Below, in pieces: positions 6,277-7,453 of a stretch of DNA of 7,453 bases. The stretch is taken from contig JAPKZT010000025.1 in the NCBI GenBank assembly GCA_026393655.1, forward strand, positions 1-7,453, in the 5' to 3' direction. Each line of letters opens with the position of its first letter. The stretch's first letter is position 1. The stretch comes from Actinomycetota bacterium. Its GTDB lineage: Bacteria > Actinomycetota > Acidimicrobiia > Acidimicrobiales > Ilumatobacteraceae. The position numbers and the translations under genes are program-made. Under the pieces are notes generated by a model, which had not been told where the DNA came from, ran no database searches, and saw nothing but the letters and a program-made list of their open reading frames with translations.

Positions 6277-6993
6277 TCGCGCAAGTTCTGGATCTGTCTC
6301 GTCAGCTAATCGAATGTCAAGCCCACCAGATGCAATGTCTGTTGCCACGGAAGTTACCCGTCTGAGCGGGCGAAGCACTCGATTACTAATACTTAACCCG
6401 AGAAGACCGGCTGTAAGTGTGATCAATAGAACACCAAGAGTCAAAGTGTTTCGAATCGTTGACAATGTTTGAGCAACATCACTTAACGGAAACGCCTCAA
6501 AGTATTGTGCGTCGATTGCCTTTACGTTTACGCCAACGGCTTCATAAGGTTCTCCGTCAAACAAGAAACGCTGTCGACCGGTAACTCCTGACAAAGTTTT
6601 AGCAACGAATTGAGTCGGCATATTTGACTGAGTAAATCGAAGCGGCTCTTGCGGATAAAAAGAATCAGATTCACCAAGATGGAGTACTGCGTAACCGCCA
6701 CGCTCACTACGAATATTTGACATCAAATCTCCGGCATCGCTTGAATTCAGTGAAATCACAGTGCGCACAAGTTGAGCGTTATTGAATGCCTGACGAGTAG
6801 CAAATTCTGTTCTTTGTTTGAGTAGATATGTGCGTGTTGATGCATAAGTAACAATGCTGAGAGCGAGAGCCGCAGCAAATGAGGCAAGACTAAAATATAA
6901 AATCATTCGTCCACGAAGACCGCGCCAGTTGCGCAGATTAGCGCTGATCGATGCTCGCGAGATCACAAGTCGGGTATCTGGAGTTTGTGTCAC
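6235..6993 (-). CDS. Sensor histidine kinase, N-terminal half (membrane sensor and HAMP), prematurely ended
   Basis: Sensor part of the MtrB-like kinase, 252 residues. A basic cytoplasmic N-terminus (1-28) leads to transmembrane helix 1 (about 29-51), an extracytoplasmic sensor region (about 52-182) with no recognised ligand motif, transmembrane helix 2 (about 183-204), and a HAMP domain RVLRPLRRVTSVATDIASGGLDIRL running to LATSFNNMVDAV (205-251). It stops at TAG 6235-6237 right after HAMP, where a kinase should continue into the His-containing dimerisation helix; that sequence continues in the next frame after the 38-bp duplication. Start is GTG 6993, since a stop codon (6997-6999) lies immediately upstream in frame; no ribosome binding site is evident, and GTG at codon 10 is an alternative. 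The restored protein would be 483 residues, a normal kinase length. Confidence 0.9.
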   Translation of the reverse strand: MTQTPDTRLVISRASISANLRNWRGLRGRMILYFSLASFAAALALSIVTYASTRTYLLKQRTEFATRQAFNNAQLVRTVISLNSSDAGDLMSNIRSERGGYAVLHLGESDSFYPQEPLRFTQSNMPTQFVAKTLSGVTGRQRFLFDGEPYEAVGVNVKAIDAQYFEAFPLSDVAQTLSTIRNTLTLGVLLITLTAGLLGLSISNRVLRPLRRVTSVATDIASGGLDIRLADETDPELARLATSFNNMVDAVH

Positions 6994-7015
6994 GTCTTAA
7001 TCATTGCGGATTGCC

Positions 7016-7073
7016 GTTAAACCCCCACCGACGGGAGTCAAGGGGGAGCATGACTTCCCGCCGGTGTGTTAAC
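7016..7073. promoter_or_regulatory. Long imperfect hairpin in the divergent kinase/regulator intergenic region
   Basis: Arms 7026-7040 and 7051-7066 pair over 14 base pairs with one A-C mismatch (7031/7061) and one bulged T, around a 10-base loop (7041-7050). Outside it, GTTAA 7016-7020 can pair with TTAAC 7069-7073. The loop holds GGGGG (7042-7046), which could instead pair with CCCCC 7022-7026, giving two competing folds. No T-tract follows on either strand, so it is not a simple terminator. It lies 23 bp before the kinase GTG on the minus strand and about 90 bp before the response-regulator ATG on the plus strand. It could be an RNA leader element or a DNA operator; I do not recognise a known riboswitch. 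Confidence 0.6.
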
Positions 7074-7076
7074 TAG
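7050..7076 (+). CDS. Possible 8-codon leader peptide (uORF) before the response regulator
   Basis: ATG 7050 opens a tiny frame MTSRRCVN ending at TAG 7074-7076. A purine run AAGGGGG (7040-7046) lies three bases before the ATG and could serve as ribosome binding site, though the spacing is short. Both the site and the ATG fall in the loop and right arm of the hairpin 7026-7066, so translation and folding would affect each other. The RRCVN core recalls the RRHVD-type core of short actinobacterial leader peptides as I remember them. At this length the frame could be chance; the combination with the hairpin is what makes it worth listing. Confidence 0.3.
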   Translation: MTSRRCVN

Positions 7077-7127
7077 ATACTGCTGTCTCGATATGACAAA
7101 TCTCGTTCGAAAGTGTGCTTTTTATGT

Positions 7128-7143
7128 AACAATTTCAATTGTT
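7128..7143. promoter_or_regulatory. Perfect dyad directly before the response-regulator ribosome binding site
   Basis: AACAATT and AATTGTT form a perfect 7-bp inverted repeat separated by TC. It ends exactly where the GAGG ribosome binding site (7144-7147) begins. It is AT-rich with too short a loop for a full RNA hairpin, so a dimeric protein operator or a promoter-proximal element is the better reading. Autoregulation by the adjacent regulator is speculative. Confidence 0.4.
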
Positions 7144-7160
7144 GAGGCAGAATATGAGTC

Positions 7161-7453
7161 ATGCAGCGGCTTTTATTTATCGAAGATGATCATCACATCA
7201 GGGCCGCATTAAAGCTTGCGCTTGAAGACGAGGGCTACGAGATCATCGAGGCTGCCGATGGTTTGAAGGGTATGTCGGCGTTTGAATCAACTTCGGTAGA
7301 TCTGGTTTTGCTTGACTTACGGTTGCCAGATCTGTCGGGGTTTGAAGTTTGTCGCATGTTGCGCGCAAAAAGCCTAGTTCCGATAATTATCGTCACTGCG
7401 CAAACAGACACTCATGATTTAGTGGCAGGGCTTGAAGCTGGGGCCGACGATTA
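7161..7453 (+). CDS. Response regulator, receiver domain (OmpR/MtrA-like), 3' end cut by the window edge
   Basis: Receiver domain of a two-component regulator, the likely partner of the divergent sensor kinase. 98 residues (bases 7161-7453) are visible before the window ends. Acidic pocket E8 D9 D10 in LLFIEDDHHI, phospho-acceptor Asp52 in VDLVLLDLRLPDLSG, switch Thr79 in IIIVTAQ, then GLEAGADDY, which normally leads straight into the conserved Lys; the output domain is not seen. The receiver pattern (LLDLRLPDLSGFEVCR) fits the OmpR/PhoB family with a winged-helix output. ATG 7161 is chosen because a stop (7155-7157) lies just upstream in frame. The GAGG at 7144-7147 is 13 bases away, longer than ideal; an out-of-frame ATG at 7154 is better spaced. 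The upstream 6994-7160 region carries a hairpin, a possible leader peptide and a dyad. Confidence 0.93.
   Translation, partial: MQRLLFIEDDHHIRAALKLALEDEGYEIIEAADGLKGMSAFESTSVDLVLLDLRLPDLSGFEVCRMLRAKSLVPIIIVTAQTDTHDLVAGLEAGADD

Noticed and set aside
7016..7073. The intergenic hairpin as a rho-independent terminator or a known riboswitch
   Set aside because: No T-tract follows the stem on either strand, and the conserved cores of the FMN, ZTP and SAM riboswitches that I could recall do not match.

Overview
The window looks like a chromosomal segment of a moderate-GC actinobacterium, probably an aquatic member of the Acidimicrobiia. This is inferred from four things: a mycobacterial HtdZ/Rv0130-like hydratase, a probable F420-dependent LLM oxidoreductase of the Rv1855c type, an MtrB/LpqB-like sensor kinase-lipoprotein pair, and a poly-threonine linker in an exported lipoprotein. 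By eye the base composition is well below that of high-GC actinobacteria. There are no tRNAs, rRNAs, insertion sequences or CRISPR arrays.

Left part (1-2927): the 3'-truncated minus-strand ubiE/menG (menaquinone methyltransferase) diverges from a translationally coupled plus-strand pair. That pair is an ACAD10/11-type acyl-CoA dehydrogenase followed, with a 4-bp overlap, by the LLM oxidoreductase.

Middle part (2928-4832): on the minus strand lie a MaoC-like (R)-hydratase and an unrecognised three-helix membrane protein, separated by three tandem 12-bp repeats. Divergent from them is era, which encodes the ribosome-assembly GTPase and starts at GTG.

Right part (4833-7453): a two-component locus. 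On the minus strand are a sensor histidine kinase and, overlapping its stop by 4 bp, a GerMN-domain lipoprotein. This echoes mtrB-lpqB, but the lipoprotein is much shorter than LpqB. A response-regulator gene diverges on the plus strand and runs off the window. The kinase frame is split by a 38-bp tandem duplication at the HAMP/dimerisation junction; removing one copy restores one continuous reading frame of 483 residues. The two copies differ at two positions, both silent in the kinase frame, which fits a merge of two strain variants in an assembly better than an old pseudogene. The 167-bp divergent intergenic region holds a long imperfect hairpin, a possible 8-codon leader peptide (MTSRRCVN) whose start lies in that hairpin, and a perfect dyad just before the regulator's ribosome binding site.

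The most notable items are the kinase-splitting duplication and the structured leader/uORF in front of the response regulator. I found no complete novel defence, mobile or biosynthetic system.
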